Source of the DNA: Halobacteriovoraceae bacterium
GTDB taxonomy: Bacteria; Bdellovibrionota; Bacteriovoracia; Bacteriovoracales; Bacteriovoracaceae
Assembly: GCA_002712005.1 (NCBI GenBank)
Contig: PASP01000018.1
Location: 1-64,000, forward strand
DNA length: 64,000 nucleotides
Reading direction: 5' to 3'
Shown here: positions 18,718 to 28,276 of the stretch, piece after piece
Layout: every line of letters starts with the position of its first letter
How positions within the stretch are numbered: the first letter of the stretch is position 1
Made by a program: the position numbers and the translations under genes
Notes under the pieces: model-generated
Seen by the model: only the letters and a program-made list of their open reading frames with translations
Databases searched by the model: none
Told to the model about the DNA's origin: nothing

Positions 18718-21696
18718 CTACACACTCGCCCCATCCCCCTGAGTTTTTGGTTCAGCTTGGGAATCCGACTCTGTTGGATTCACGAAGGGATTATCTTCCC
18801 TTTCATTGATGAATTCTCTCACCCCAGCGACGGCCTCATCAATCCCCACTCGAGAAATTCGATAGGGCTCCATGAGCTTATTGAACTTCTCCATGGTTTT
18901 CCCTTTCCAGCGACGAATACGTGAATCCACTATAATCACCCCGCCATGATCCGACTCGGTTCTAAGAAGACGGCCTAACTTTTGATGAAGGGAGCGAGTT
19001 CGATGAGAGAGATAGTAATCAGTAAATTCATTTCCAATATTAGACTCGTAGAAATGTCTTCTATCATTGATGACTTGATCCATTCTCAGGTCGGGAACTT
19101 TATCTATAAAAACAAATTGAAGAGCATCACCAGGAATATCGATTCCTTCACCAAAGCTCTCCATTCCGAGAAGAATTCCATTTCCATTTTCTTTGAATTC
19201 TTCAACCACATTTGAGCCCATTCCCTGAACAAAAACAGGAATCTCCCCTTCAAATTCTTTAAGAAGTATTTCTCTAGCTGTTTCAAAACGTTTCTTAGCC
19301 GAAAAGAGAAGAAGGGTTCTTCCTCCAATATCTCGAATGAGAGGTTTGATCTTTTTTAAAATATTTTCAACAAAGTTATTTTCATAGAATCCTACAGTAT
19401 CATCGCATAGATATACCTTTGTATTATTGCGATAATCATAGGGCGCAGGGAGAAATAATCCATGCCTAAATCTTCTCTCAGGTTCAAGATATCCATATCC
19501 TGTCACCCACTCAACACCTCTAAAGCCTTGATCTCCAGAAGCATTACCTAAGGTAGCTGAAGTATAGAAAATACTGCGGCTAGTTTGAAGCAAGTGATTA
19601 TAAGTCGTTTCACCAATATTGATTGGCCCACTATAAATACAGTATCCTTCATGTTCATGAAAACGAAGGCTATGACTAAAGCCCGCTTTATGCTTGGTGG
19701 CCGTATTCAAGGCCAAGACAAGATCTTCAAGTTGTCCCATAAAAGTTTCAAAACGAGTCAAGGCCACAATTTGTTGGTCCCCTTCTACATTCTTCGTTTC
19801 AAATAAGGAGGCATAAGGAAGAATCGCTTCAACATAATTAGTTAAAATAAACTTTAAGCTATCGAGATGATTGAATAGACCAATACCTAGTGGATCTTGT
19901 CCTTGCTCAGAGCTCACCATAGGAAGTTCATTCCAAAAGTACTCTGTGTAACGAGGATGTTTCTTAAAGTACTTTTCAAAAAGCTCAGGCAAAGGTCCTA
20001 AATGATCAGTCATCATTTGGTGAGTTTCTAATGTAAGAGAGCGTAGTCGTGTAATCGTCTCTGTTGAATCACCAGGATTATCTTCTTTTGCGGCCAAGAG
20101 ATAGAATAAGGAACCAATCCCTTGCATATGATTTAGGGCACGCGCTAAGGACTCTAGTGAATCTTGAGTTGCCTCTAAACTAAAGGCCCTCGTTGTTTCT
20201 TCTTCAATTTTATGAGCTTCATCTACAATTATATATTCAGGTCTGGGAAAGGCCCTCGGCCAAGAATACATGAGGGCGTGATTGCCTATTATAATATCTG
20301 CGTCTTTGGCCTCTCTTAGACCACGGATATAGGTACACTCACTTTTAAAAGGACAACGATTTCCAGTACAAGAGCGAAAGTCTACCGCAGAATGCGACTC
20401 CCTCTCTCTAAAAGCTTTAAACTTACGTTTAAAGGCAAAGGGCAACGACTCGCGAAGTACCCAATTTTCGCTATCTTGACGAGAGTTATGAAAGAAGACC
20501 AATTCGAAATACATATCCGTGAAATTTTCTTCGAAGTCTCGAGAAGAGAACATAAGATCTTCTTCATCAATACCTTGTCTAAAGAGAAGCTCACATAAGT
20601 GGTTACTCGAACCTACTAATCTTTTAATTTTGAGCTGACTCTCGTCTAGACCTAAGAGTTCTCTTAAGATCGGAACATCTTTAGTCATCGCCTGATGCTG
20701 TAAGGTTTTCGTTCCTGTGGCCACCAAGACTTGTCTTTGCTCTTCCAAAGCAAAGAGAGCCGATGGAATGAGGTATCCCATCGTTTTTCCTGTACCAGTC
20801 GGCGCTTGAACAAGAGCATGAACACCGTTTTTAAAGCTCTGTCCTACTCTCAGAGACATTTCCTCTTGAGACTTGCGATAGCGATAACGGGGCATACGTT
20901 CTTTAATTTTATCTTCTGAGCGAAAAATATGTTTGATATTTTCCCCACTAAACTCAAAGGAAAAATCCCTCTCTTGGGGCGGTTCAAATTTTTCGACCTG
21001 GGCCATTTCAAATTCAACAGCACGAGCTACCGCTTCAGCTAAATCAAAATCGATTTGAGAAGCGAGCTCTTCAAGCTCATCATCATAGAGATTGAAGAAA
21101 TGTTGGTACCAGTAATTTTTTAAATTATATTTCGCAAAGAGATTATTCATAACCCCTTTGAGTTCTCGATCCTCTCTCACCATTCGCACTGCAATCAAAA
21201 GCACCTTAAGGAGATCGACACTGTCTTCATAGCCTCGGTGGACTTCCCCCTCAGCTAAGCCCCAATCGACAATAAAATTTTCTAATTTGAGGGAACTTCT
21301 TCTCGGAAAGAGCAGAGCGAGAAAAGGCATGCTATCTAAATACTTTTCCCTTTCAGTGCCATCATCGATACGATCAAAATGCTCTGCGAGAAAGCTTTTC
21401 TCAAACTCTGCATTATGGGCAAGGAGATGGTGACCAAAGAGATCCATAATCTCAGGCTCAACCTCATCCCACATAGGCGCACTACGGAGCATTTTTTCAC
21501 TAATCCCCGTGAGCTTTTGGATAAAGAAGCTTGGTACTTGTTCTGAGCGAACTAAGGAGCGATAGGTACGAACTAATTGGGTTCCTTCAAATTGAAGAAA
21601 TCCCACATCAATAATATCATCATATAAAGGATCAATACCCGTCGTCTCAATATCGATGACGGCCCATTTTTTTAAATTGTGCTCAATATCACTCAT
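18718..21696 (-). CDS. dinG: DinG-family helicase with N-terminal DnaQ-like exonuclease
   Basis: A 992-residue fusion: an N-terminal DEDDh exonuclease (DIETTG at 15-20, HNAEFEK near 94-100) and a superfamily 2 XPD-like helicase. Walker A QAPTGTGKT is at about 298-305, the Fe-S cluster cysteines at about 368, 443, 448 and 454, and the DEAH box at 492-495. The exonuclease-DinG layout is known from Firmicutes; E. coli DinG lacks the exonuclease. Probable role: unwinding of damaged or stalled DNA/R-loops. Convergent with the upstream gene, divergent from the DUF420 gene. Confidence 0.93.
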   Translation of the reverse strand: MSDIEHNLKKWAVIDIETTGIDPLYDDIIDVGFLQFEGTQLVRTYRSLVRSEQVPSFFIQKLTGISEKMLRSAPMWDEVEPEIMDLFGHHLLAHNAEFEKSFLAEHFDRIDDGTEREKYLDSMPFLALLFPRRSSLKLENFIVDWGLAEGEVHRGYEDSVDLLKVLLIAVRMVREDRELKGVMNNLFAKYNLKNYWYQHFFNLYDDELEELASQIDFDLAEAVARAVEFEMAQVEKFEPPQERDFSFEFSGENIKHIFRSEDKIKERMPRYRYRKSQEEMSLRVGQSFKNGVHALVQAPTGTGKTMGYLIPSALFALEEQRQVLVATGTKTLQHQAMTKDVPILRELLGLDESQLKIKRLVGSSNHLCELLFRQGIDEEDLMFSSRDFEENFTDMYFELVFFHNSRQDSENWVLRESLPFAFKRKFKAFRERESHSAVDFRSCTGNRCPFKSECTYIRGLREAKDADIIIGNHALMYSWPRAFPRPEYIIVDEAHKIEEETTRAFSLEATQDSLESLARALNHMQGIGSLFYLLAAKEDNPGDSTETITRLRSLTLETHQMMTDHLGPLPELFEKYFKKHPRYTEYFWNELPMVSSEQGQDPLGIGLFNHLDSLKFILTNYVEAILPYASLFETKNVEGDQQIVALTRFETFMGQLEDLVLALNTATKHKAGFSHSLRFHEHEGYCIYSGPINIGETTYNHLLQTSRSIFYTSATLGNASGDQGFRGVEWVTGYGYLEPERRFRHGLFLPAPYDYRNNTKVYLCDDTVGFYENNFVENILKKIKPLIRDIGGRTLLLFSAKKRFETAREILLKEFEGEIPVFVQGMGSNVVEEFKENGNGILLGMESFGEGIDIPGDALQFVFIDKVPDLRMDQVINDRRHFYESNIGNEFTDYYLSHRTRSLHQKLGRLLRTESDHGGVIIVDSRIRRWKGKTMEKFNKLMEPYRISRVGIDEAVAGVREFINEREDNPFVNPTESDSQAEPKTQGDGASV

Positions 21697-21775
21697 ACCT
21701 TATCCTCAAGCAGTAAATGTATAAAGAAAAGAAGCTGTGGGCCATCATTATTTAGACGATTCCCCCTTTAAACAA

Positions 21776-21804
21776 TTGTCTATGGCCATAATTTCGCCTA
21801 TAAA
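21776..21804 (+). promoter_or_regulatory. Sigma-70-like promoter of the DUF420-bolA-grxD operon
   Basis: TTGTCT and TATAAA are separated by 17 bases, placing the start near 21811 and leaving a leader of about 43 bases before the DUF420 gene at 21854, which has AAGGGA upstream. Confidence 0.55.
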
Positions 21805-21853
21805 ATATGATTCGGATCTACAAATTTTGCACCAGGTTATTTAAGGGACGGCC

Positions 21854-22255
21854 ATGACCAACCAGACGACGGCGATTATTTTCCAAATCCAATCGTTTCT
21901 TATTCTCAGTTTAATCCTCATAGGGGTCTACTTTCGCAAACACAGAAAGACTCACATAAAATTTATGCTCACTGCAATTATTTGGGATATCTTATTGATT
22001 TTACAAATTGAACTCAATAGAAGTGCTATTGCCAAAGCATCGAAAGCGGTCAGCAATACAATGATTCTCAATATTCATGTCAGCCTTGCCGTACTGACCG
22101 TTTTATTTTACTTTGCCATGCTTTATACTGGTAAGAAATTTATTGGTGGGGACTCCAGCATTCGTCCCCTTCATAGAAAGTTGGGTTGGACGACAGTGGC
22201 CTTGAGGATTTTAACTTTTGCCACGAGCTTCTTTGCTGTCAGTGCACCCGCATAA
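21854..22255 (+). CDS. DUF420 family membrane protein
   Basis: A 133-residue membrane protein with four helices and the pattern of the DUF420/YozB family: histidines in HKTHIKFML, NIHVSLAVL and RPLHRKLGW. Family members are often linked with cytochrome oxidase assembly, but the function is not established. First of three close plus-strand genes (DUF420, bolA, grxD); 15 bases before bolA. Confidence 0.78.
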   Translation: MTNQTTAIIFQIQSFLILSLILIGVYFRKHRKTHIKFMLTAIIWDILLILQIELNRSAIAKASKAVSNTMILNIHVSLAVLTVLFYFAMLYTGKKFIGGDSSIRPLHRKLGWTTVALRILTFATSFFAVSAPA

Positions 22256-22270
22256 ATAAAAGGTAAGATT

Positions 22271-22531
22271 ATGGTGGAATTCACAACCGTTGAAAATTTA
22301 ATTAAATCTCATTTAGATGACGCTATCGTAAAAATTCACGATCTTACAGGTACAGCTGATCATCTTTCCATTCTTATCATCAGCGATGCTTTTCAAGGTA
22401 AGATTCTTATTGATCAGCATCAGATGATTATGGATATTCTTAAAGAGAAACTTGGTACGAATGAAATTCATGCCGTGCAATTAAAAACCCTAACGAAGGA
22501 TAAGGCCCGGGCCAAAGGCCTACTGTCCTAA
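22271..22531 (+). CDS. BolA/IbaG family protein
   Basis: An 86-residue BolA-fold protein with FQGKILIDQHQMIMDIL and EIHAVQLKTLT, in which the conserved histidine region binds an Fe-S cluster together with a CGFS glutaredoxin. The partner glutaredoxin gene follows 24 bases downstream, so a BolA-Grx4 complex for Fe-S or iron signalling is likely. AAGGT precedes the ATG. Confidence 0.9.
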   Translation: MVEFTTVENLIKSHLDDAIVKIHDLTGTADHLSILIISDAFQGKILIDQHQMIMDILKEKLGTNEIHAVQLKTLTKDKARAKGLLS

Positions 22532-22555
22532 CCTTCTCTGAATTAAGGAGTATAT

Positions 22556-22951
22556 ATGAGCAATGATAATAACCCATTCAATATTCTTGGTAGTGAAAAA
22601 GTTCCAGTTGCAGGTGGAACAGCTGTAAATGAAAAAGATACTTCCCTTCCTCTCGAAGAAAGAATTAAAGGACTCTTGAGCTCATCAGATGTTTTTCTTT
22701 TTATGAAAGGAACTCCTGATATGCCTATGTGTGGATTTAGCGCCAATGTTATTAGCATCCTAAATGCTATGAATGCTAAATACCAAACATTCAATATCCT
22801 AGAAGATATGGATATTCGCCAAGGTCTAAAAGAATATAGCAACTGGCCAACTTACCCTCAGCTCTATGTAAAAGGGAAGCTCATTGGTGGAAATGATATC
22901 ATCATGGAAATGTATGAAGATGGTGAACTTGGAGCTGTTTTAAATAGCTAA
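22556..22951 (+). CDS. grxD: Monothiol glutaredoxin (CGFS type)
   Basis: A 131-residue glutaredoxin whose active site is MCGFSANV and whose glutathione-binding parts are WPTYPQLYVKGKLIGGNDI. It has a 30-residue N-terminal extension compared with E. coli Grx4. CGFS glutaredoxins carry or deliver 2Fe-2S clusters and form heterodimers with BolA proteins. Last gene of the three-gene operon; followed by a strong terminator. Confidence 0.95.
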   Translation: MSNDNNPFNILGSEKVPVAGGTAVNEKDTSLPLEERIKGLLSSSDVFLFMKGTPDMPMCGFSANVISILNAMNAKYQTFNILEDMDIRQGLKEYSNWPTYPQLYVKGKLIGGNDIIMEMYEDGELGAVLNS

Positions 22952-22992
22952 GAAATCATAAGAAATAAAAAAGAAATTTCTATTTTTAATTA

Positions 22993-23017
22993 GGGGATCA
23001 CAGTGATCCCCTTTTTT
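22993..23017 (+). terminator. Intrinsic terminator after grxD
   Basis: GGGGATCA / TGATCCCC stem (8 bp) with a 3-base loop, followed by six Ts. An A-rich stretch on the left side also makes it usable by the convergent minus-strand gene that ends at 23016. Confidence 0.88.
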
Positions 23018-24158
23018 ATTGAATTGAGATTTCACCCGATAGCATGGGTACACCGACGCCAGATAGTATACGAACTTTAATATCCTTGCTGACAGTATAG
23101 TGCTCGTCACCATCATAGCTTTCGCAATTAATATGGAGCCAGCCACTAGCACTGACTTCAAAGAGACCAGGGCGTGTTAACTCCCCTCTAGAGTCCCAAT
23201 GGAGATTTTCAATCTGTGCACTATGAAAGGCATCAACCCCGCAACTTAATCTAAAAACTTCTTTATTTCTCCAATTTTGAACAGAGAGGATCTGATCATT
23301 CACTCGCAAATAAAGCTCTGAAATAGAGTTCTTATGACTATAGTTTTGAACTGTCAGTTCAATGAGTTTATCCCATTTACGATTATAGTTCTTGCCTTCT
23401 CCTCCAGGAATCACCACCTGGATATTATTTGTATTAAAGGTTGTGGCCGAGAGAACTTTATTTCCCAATTCATCTAAATAAGTATGATCTGCAACCCCTA
23501 TTTGATGGCCTAACTCATGAACGAAAAGTGCAATCCAATATCTATGATTAGTATCTACCATTTCATAGGCACGTCCCACATTAATAAAAATAGGATACTC
23601 AATACCAAATCCTGTTTTAGCTACGCGAGGAGCATGATCGACTTGAGGATCAAAGAAAAAGTCTGAATACTCTTGTCCGCTGGCAAATACTAATTTTCCT
23701 TCTTTTTGCATTTCAACCAGAGCTTCTTTGATTCCTCTTAAAATGAGTCTCTCTTTTGCATCAAAGAAAATTAGACTCTGCTCAAGAGATGATTCAATGA
23801 GATGAGGAAGCTGATAGTAGAAATAATAGGCGAAGTGCTCTAGACTTCCTCCACCATTACCTACGACATCTCCACCAATAACTTTTTCAATTCCTTGATC
23901 AATAATAAATTGATCAAATTTTTCATTTCTTTCTCTTAGCTCTTGTTCATCTAAAATAATCTCTTCATTTCTTAGACTCTCTTGAATATCTGAGTAATCA
24001 ATCGTTGGAGTGAAAAGCTCATCAAAACGTCTAATTTCAAAACGACTTGTTTCCGTGTTTTTGAAATCACTAAAGGAAGACTGAGCGAAGCTAGTAGATT
24101 CAACCATCATGAGAGCCATCAGCAATAAAACAAAAGAAAAAGGCTTACACTTCATCAT
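23016..24158 (-). CDS. Secreted metzincin-like zinc protease, putative
   Basis: A 380-residue exported protein with a signal peptide (about residues 1-25, ending SFAQS). The central motif HELGHQIGVADH is the HExxHxxGxxDH metzincin-like zinc site. The C-terminal 130 residues look like an accessory beta-domain with two cysteines (LSCGVDAF, HINCESYD). Family not named. It starts inside the last four bases of the TIGR02147-type regulator gene and probably forms an operon with it. Confidence 0.8.
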   Translation of the reverse strand: MMKCKPFSFVLLLMALMMVESTSFAQSSFSDFKNTETSRFEIRRFDELFTPTIDYSDIQESLRNEEIILDEQELRERNEKFDQFIIDQGIEKVIGGDVVGNGGGSLEHFAYYFYYQLPHLIESSLEQSLIFFDAKERLILRGIKEALVEMQKEGKLVFASGQEYSDFFFDPQVDHAPRVAKTGFGIEYPIFINVGRAYEMVDTNHRYWIALFVHELGHQIGVADHTYLDELGNKVLSATTFNTNNIQVVIPGGEGKNYNRKWDKLIELTVQNYSHKNSISELYLRVNDQILSVQNWRNKEVFRLSCGVDAFHSAQIENLHWDSRGELTRPGLFEVSASGWLHINCESYDGDEHYTVSKDIKVRILSGVGVPMLSGEISIQ

Positions 24159-25111
24159 TGCTCAACCTCCTGAGTATGTTCGAATAGTTGTATATTCATT
24201 TGATATACTGAATTACTAGATTCCTCTTTTGAATACTTCGCATTAAATTCTGAAACAAATTCTGCAATGTCATCAAAAGCATTCTTGAGATCTTCTTCCT
24301 TATTTAAATTTAGAATCAAAGCTTGAAACATACGATTATCAACACTTTGTTCTTGAAGGGCATCGAGCGCTTGATGAATCATTCCGATATGATGATTCTT
24401 GATAGCAGCAGAAGGGATTTGATCACCTGTGTGAATCTTTTGATTAGCATCCCTTAATTTCCCATCAACTTCTTCAATAAGTCCCACTGTCTTTAAACGA
24501 TCAAGACCTTCTTTAATTTGACCTTTTGTTACTTTTTTTCTTAAAGCCCTATGGATCCAATCAATATCATTAATAAAGTTCTTACAACTCACTAATCTTT
24601 TGAGAACGTAACAATACCAATCACTGACAAGAGAGAAATGGTTGATATCTATTTTTTGATATTTCTTTTTCTTAGCAATTTTGTGGGCTGACTTTAAAGC
24701 AGCGGTGAAATCCTTTCCTTTCGCCTTGAGCTTTTCAATTTCGACTAAAAGTTCAAAATACTTCGTTTCAGATGAAGTGAGCTTAAAATCCTCCGCTAAA
24801 CGAAGAACCATTCTTGTGGGGGGAATACGCTGTTTATTTAAAACCATGGTTAAAGAGCTTGGGGAACGATACCCTAAACGCTTTGACCAATTCGTTAGAT
24901 TATAAGGACCATGAGTATACTTACCAAAGAGATTCACATAGGAGTTAAGAAACTCACTATAGTCATCAAATTCAAAAATACTAATCTCTTTAACCACCTT
25001 TAAATGGGAAGTAGGATTAAGGGCCAACTTATTCTTGGCCAATGTCTTGGTTAAATATTGGTCTTTCTCTAGGGTCATAAAGAAAGAATACTCTAATTTG
25101 CCACTTTCCAT
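24155..25111 (-). CDS. TIGR02147/DUF4423 family regulator
   Basis: A 318-residue cytoplasmic protein. Residues 45-110 (FDDYSEFLNSYV...YRSPSSLTMVLNKQ...RLAEDFKLTSSETKYFELLVE) form the helix-turn-helix of the TIGR02147 family, which is expanded in Bdellovibrio-like bacteria and Fibrobacter. These proteins are thought to be regulators; evidence is limited. The 4-base overlap with the secreted protease gene suggests coupled expression. AAAGG precedes the start; a second ATG 11 codons in lacks an SD. Confidence 0.85.
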   Translation of the reverse strand: MESGKLEYSFFMTLEKDQYLTKTLAKNKLALNPTSHLKVVKEISIFEFDDYSEFLNSYVNLFGKYTHGPYNLTNWSKRLGYRSPSSLTMVLNKQRIPPTRMVLRLAEDFKLTSSETKYFELLVEIEKLKAKGKDFTAALKSAHKIAKKKKYQKIDINHFSLVSDWYCYVLKRLVSCKNFINDIDWIHRALRKKVTKGQIKEGLDRLKTVGLIEEVDGKLRDANQKIHTGDQIPSAAIKNHHIGMIHQALDALQEQSVDNRMFQALILNLNKEEDLKNAFDDIAEFVSEFNAKYSKEESSNSVYQMNIQLFEHTQEVEQ

Positions 25112-25196
25112 GGCCTTTGCAGTCTTTTTTACAAGACCTGTTAGAAAACGAACACCTCTCTAACTACCTGATATTTAATGAATCTTCCCGAAACAA

Positions 25197-25213
25197 GGCC
25201 AGATGCGCTGGCC
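25197..25213. repeat. Small hairpin upstream of the EgtD-like gene
   Basis: GGCCAG and CTGGCC flank ATGCG. It lies in the divergent region between the TIGR02147 gene and the EgtD-like gene, about 84 bases before the latter. It lacks a T-run and could be a leader hairpin or operator. Confidence 0.35.
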
Positions 25214-25296
25214 GTATAAGACAATAACTCTAGGAGAATAATTGAGATTATGTTTTTATGAAAGGGATTAAAATAAAGTCGCTTAAGGAGAGAGTA

Positions 25297-26295
25297 ATGG
25301 CCACTAAGAAAATCCAAGTCATATCCCATGATGAAGTTGATCATCCAACCCACGAACTGGCCCTCTCTGTTTTAGAAGGATTATCTAACCGTCCTAAGAG
25401 TCTACCCTCACGGCTCTTTTATGATGATGTAGGAAGTGATCTCTTTCGCCAAATCATGAAGCTCGATGAATACTACCCTACCCGCTGTGAAGCTGAGATT
25501 CTTGAAAAGCAAGGTTCAAAAATTCTTTCTCACTTAAAAGAGACTAACTTTAATTTAGTCGAACTTGGATGTGGTGATGGGGCCAAAACAATTTTACTTC
25601 TAAAGAATATTTTAGAGCAGAACAAATCTCTTAAATATGTTCCCCTTGATATTTCAAAAGCAGCCGTAGAATCACTACTTGAAAATCTCGAAGCGGAATT
25701 TAATGAACTGCCTTTCGATGTTCAAGGACTGGTAGCTGAATACTTCCAAGGCCTTACTTGGCTAACAGAAAATGTAGCCCAAAGAAATCTTGTTCTCTTT
25801 TTGGGTTCAAATATTGGAAATTTCAATCGACCAATGGCCTTGAGATTCCTTCGTCACCTATGGCATTCCCTTAATGATGGTGATCTTGTGCTCATTGGCT
25901 TTGATCTAAAAAAAGATCTTGATGTTCTCTACGATGCCTACAATGACAAAAAAGGGATTACCAAAAAATTCAACTTTAATGTTCTCGATCGAATCAACCA
26001 AACCCTAGGTGGTAATTTCGACTGCTCAAAATTTCAACATCAAGGCCTCTATAATATCCAGTCGGGAGCGATGGAAAGTTATCTGATCAGCCAAGAAGAA
26101 CAAATTGTTCATATTAAAGAGTTAGGAAAAGATTTTAAATTCGCACCTTGGGAGCCCATCCATATGGAATACTCTTATAAGTATCTCGATCAAGATATTC
26201 AATTTCTAAGTCGAAGTACAGGGTTTGAAATCTTGGAAAACTTCACCGATGAAAAGGGCTACTTTGTCGACTCCTTGTGGAAAGTGAAAAAATAG
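25297..26295 (+). CDS. EgtD-like histidine-specific methyltransferase
   Basis: The EgtD family trimethylates the alpha-amino group of histidine to make hercynine, the ergothioneine precursor. The 332-residue protein has SRLFYDDVGSDLFRQIM...EYYPTRCEAEIL, the SAM motif VELGCGDGAKT and FLGSNIGNF, as in EgtD. AAGGAG lies six bases before ATG 25297, so I prefer this start to 25258. No egtB/C gene is near, so hercynine or another product may be made. Followed by a hairpin. Confidence 0.85.
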   Translation: MATKKIQVISHDEVDHPTHELALSVLEGLSNRPKSLPSRLFYDDVGSDLFRQIMKLDEYYPTRCEAEILEKQGSKILSHLKETNFNLVELGCGDGAKTILLLKNILEQNKSLKYVPLDISKAAVESLLENLEAEFNELPFDVQGLVAEYFQGLTWLTENVAQRNLVLFLGSNIGNFNRPMALRFLRHLWHSLNDGDLVLIGFDLKKDLDVLYDAYNDKKGITKKFNFNVLDRINQTLGGNFDCSKFQHQGLYNIQSGAMESYLISQEEQIVHIKELGKDFKFAPWEPIHMEYSYKYLDQDIQFLSRSTGFEILENFTDEKGYFVDSLWKVKK

Positions 26296-26328
26296 GTGTC
26301 TTCTTTTTATTTTATTAAAGAAGCACCT
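26294..26328. terminator. Bidirectional hairpin between convergent genes
   Basis: AGGTG-T-CTTCTTT and AAAGAAG-CACCT form a 12-bp stem with one bulge around a T/A-rich loop. It overlaps the stop codons of the convergent EgtD-like and oxidoreductase genes. The T-tract is short, so the terminator role is likely but not certain. Confidence 0.55.
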
Positions 26329-27329
26329 TAAACTTCTTCAGAACAATCCAAATACATCGTACAAAGCTCTTTCATTGCCTTATGAGAGTGATTAAAAGCG
26401 AGATTAATACTACCGCCTCCGCGACCTGCGGATAAGTCTCCGAGAAGGAAAATCCCCTCTCTTTTTTCTGATTCAAAAAAGTCTGTTACATCGGGACCTT
26501 CTTTTGTCATCTTTATGCCAATCGTCTCTAAGAAGTTCTTAGGAGTTGTTCCCCCTAGAGCGTAGACGATAGCATCAAAGACCTGGGGACCTGCCTCTTT
26601 AAAATTAACCTTTACCCCTTCTCCTTCTTTTTCCAGGGAAGAAATATCAGTATTCATAAGAAGCGTGCACTTTCCTTGATCGTTTAATTTATGAATGGTT
26701 TTATAATTAATATCATTCATACGAACGAATTTCTCTCTACGATAACTCAATGATACAGAATTCCCTCTTTGAACAAGGTACTGAGCATATTCACTGGCCG
26801 AGTCTCCCCCGCCAACTACGAGAATCTTCTTATTATTTAATTCATCGCCACTAATATCGTAGAATATATTCTTATTCACTTCTGATGGTATCTTGTAACT
26901 CGGCTTATTAGGTCGTCCCATCACTCCAATGGCCAAGGCCACTGTTTTGGTTACAAAGCATTCTCCCGATGAACACACGACATATTGACCGTTGGCCAAT
27001 TTTTGAATTTCATCAGCATTGTGCTTGTAGCGAACATCGAGTTTGTATTTTTGAATGGTTTCACCCAAATAATTGAGAGTCTCATCCTTCGAAGAATCCA
27101 TGATACACAGATTTCCCACACAAGAGACATCATTACCTTTATAGTTGGCGGTCACCAGTTTTTCATCAGGGTAGAATTTCCGAATAGACCAAGAATGATT
27201 ATCCGACTTCTCTAAAATAATGATTTTATGAGGAGCAACTCCACTTTCCACGGCCTCTGCTGCTAGAGAAATTCCCGCTGGACCTGCACCAATAATAATA
27301 ATTTCATATAAACTTTGTTCACTATACAT
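26328..27329 (-). CDS. NAD(P)/FAD oxidoreductase of the thioredoxin-reductase type
   Basis: A 333-residue two-dinucleotide-binding flavoprotein: FAD motif IIIGAGPAGISLAAEA at residues 11-26 and NAD(P) motif VVGGGDSASEYAQYL in the middle; near the end LLGDLSAGRGGGSINLA contacts FAD. It lacks the CxxC of true thioredoxin reductase, like YpdA-type bacillithiol disulfide reductases and ferredoxin-NADP reductases. Substrate unknown. Confidence 0.82.
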   Translation of the reverse strand: MYSEQSLYEIIIIGAGPAGISLAAEAVESGVAPHKIIILEKSDNHSWSIRKFYPDEKLVTANYKGNDVSCVGNLCIMDSSKDETLNYLGETIQKYKLDVRYKHNADEIQKLANGQYVVCSSGECFVTKTVALAIGVMGRPNKPSYKIPSEVNKNIFYDISGDELNNKKILVVGGGDSASEYAQYLVQRGNSVSLSYRREKFVRMNDINYKTIHKLNDQGKCTLLMNTDISSLEKEGEGVKVNFKEAGPQVFDAIVYALGGTTPKNFLETIGIKMTKEGPDVTDFFESEKREGIFLLGDLSAGRGGGSINLAFNHSHKAMKELCTMYLDCSEEV

Positions 27330-27396
27330 GAGAGTAAGTATAGATTATTTCGAAGAGAAATGGGTTAAACAATACTTAGACTTTGGTATTTCCGAA

Positions 27397-28140
27397 TCAA
27401 GTTGTAATCTTCTCCCTCTCTTCGTAGATACAAGAACGAAGAAAAATCTTATCTCTAGGCGAGAGCTCTTCAAACTCAATCCCCATACTGATCACTTGCC
27501 CTTCTGGCATTCTGGCAGCAACTTTAAAGTCAAAACATAGAGGATGACCTTCATAATCTTTGAAGAGAATTTTCCCCCCTTTGAAATCATGAGTAAGGCA
27601 ATGCTCAATACGTGCTCCGCCACTACTTATATTTACCATTTTACAACGGATAGGCTCGAGAGCATTTTCAATATAAATATAGGCGACCTGATTACATTCC
27701 ATCCTTCCGCGTGCATCGAAGAAGCGTCTAAAGTAGCGACTTAAGAAGAATCTTTGAAAATAAGGATATAATAAATAACAAAGAAGAACCGTATTTATAA
27801 TCTCAAAAGCAATCGCAGTGCCATGGGGTCTCTCTGTGAAATATGGCCACGAAAAAGGAGTATAGGAAAGTAAGAGATAAACCCTAAAGAGGCTCAACAA
27901 GAAGTAGTATATATAAGAAATAGTAGAGAAGCTGAGAAGGAAAACTCCGGCCAAGGGAGAGAGCACCCAAAACATAAAGAAGCGGGAGAAGCTGTGTCCA
28001 TTTTCAACTATATTATTCCAAACCGTATCCCATGGCAGACCAGAATGAAGTTTAAACATCACAACCTTCATCACTGGCTCGCTAATAAGAAGAAAAGAAA
28101 TGAGATAAATCGTTCTGGTTAGGATCTTATACTCTTTCAT
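27397..28140 (-). CDS. Membrane protein with C-terminal PilZ domain
   Basis: Residues 1-135 contain about four predicted membrane helices; residues 140-240 are a PilZ domain with NISSGGARIE matching the (D/N)xSxxG c-di-GMP motif. The RxxxR half may be RRFFDAR just before it. A membrane-anchored cyclic-di-GMP receptor is likely; the output is unknown. The gene stands alone on the minus strand, followed by a long gap and a K+ channel gene. Confidence 0.82.
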   Translation of the reverse strand: MKEYKILTRTIYLISFLLISEPVMKVVMFKLHSGLPWDTVWNNIVENGHSFSRFFMFWVLSPLAGVFLLSFSTISYIYYFLLSLFRVYLLLSYTPFSWPYFTERPHGTAIAFEIINTVLLCYLLYPYFQRFFLSRYFRRFFDARGRMECNQVAYIYIENALEPIRCKMVNISSGGARIEHCLTHDFKGGKILFKDYEGHPLCFDFKVAARMPEGQVISMGIEFEELSPRDKIFLRSCIYEEREKITT

Positions 28141-28247
28141 TAAATAGTCCTTGGGCTCAATTTCTTGGAGTTCTCTTCTATTCTATGGAGAAGTGAAGCA
28201 AGGTCTATAAATTGTAATTTCAATAACTTGTTATTTTGAAAAGGGAG

Positions 28248-28269
28248 AAAAATTGCCCAATAAATTGGG
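28248..28269 (-). terminator. Terminator after the K+ channel gene
   Basis: CCCAA and TTGGG with a 4-base loop, then AATTTTT on the minus strand, directly after the channel stop codon. Short stem, but position and T-run fit. Confidence 0.55.
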
Positions 28270-28276
28270 TACTGAA

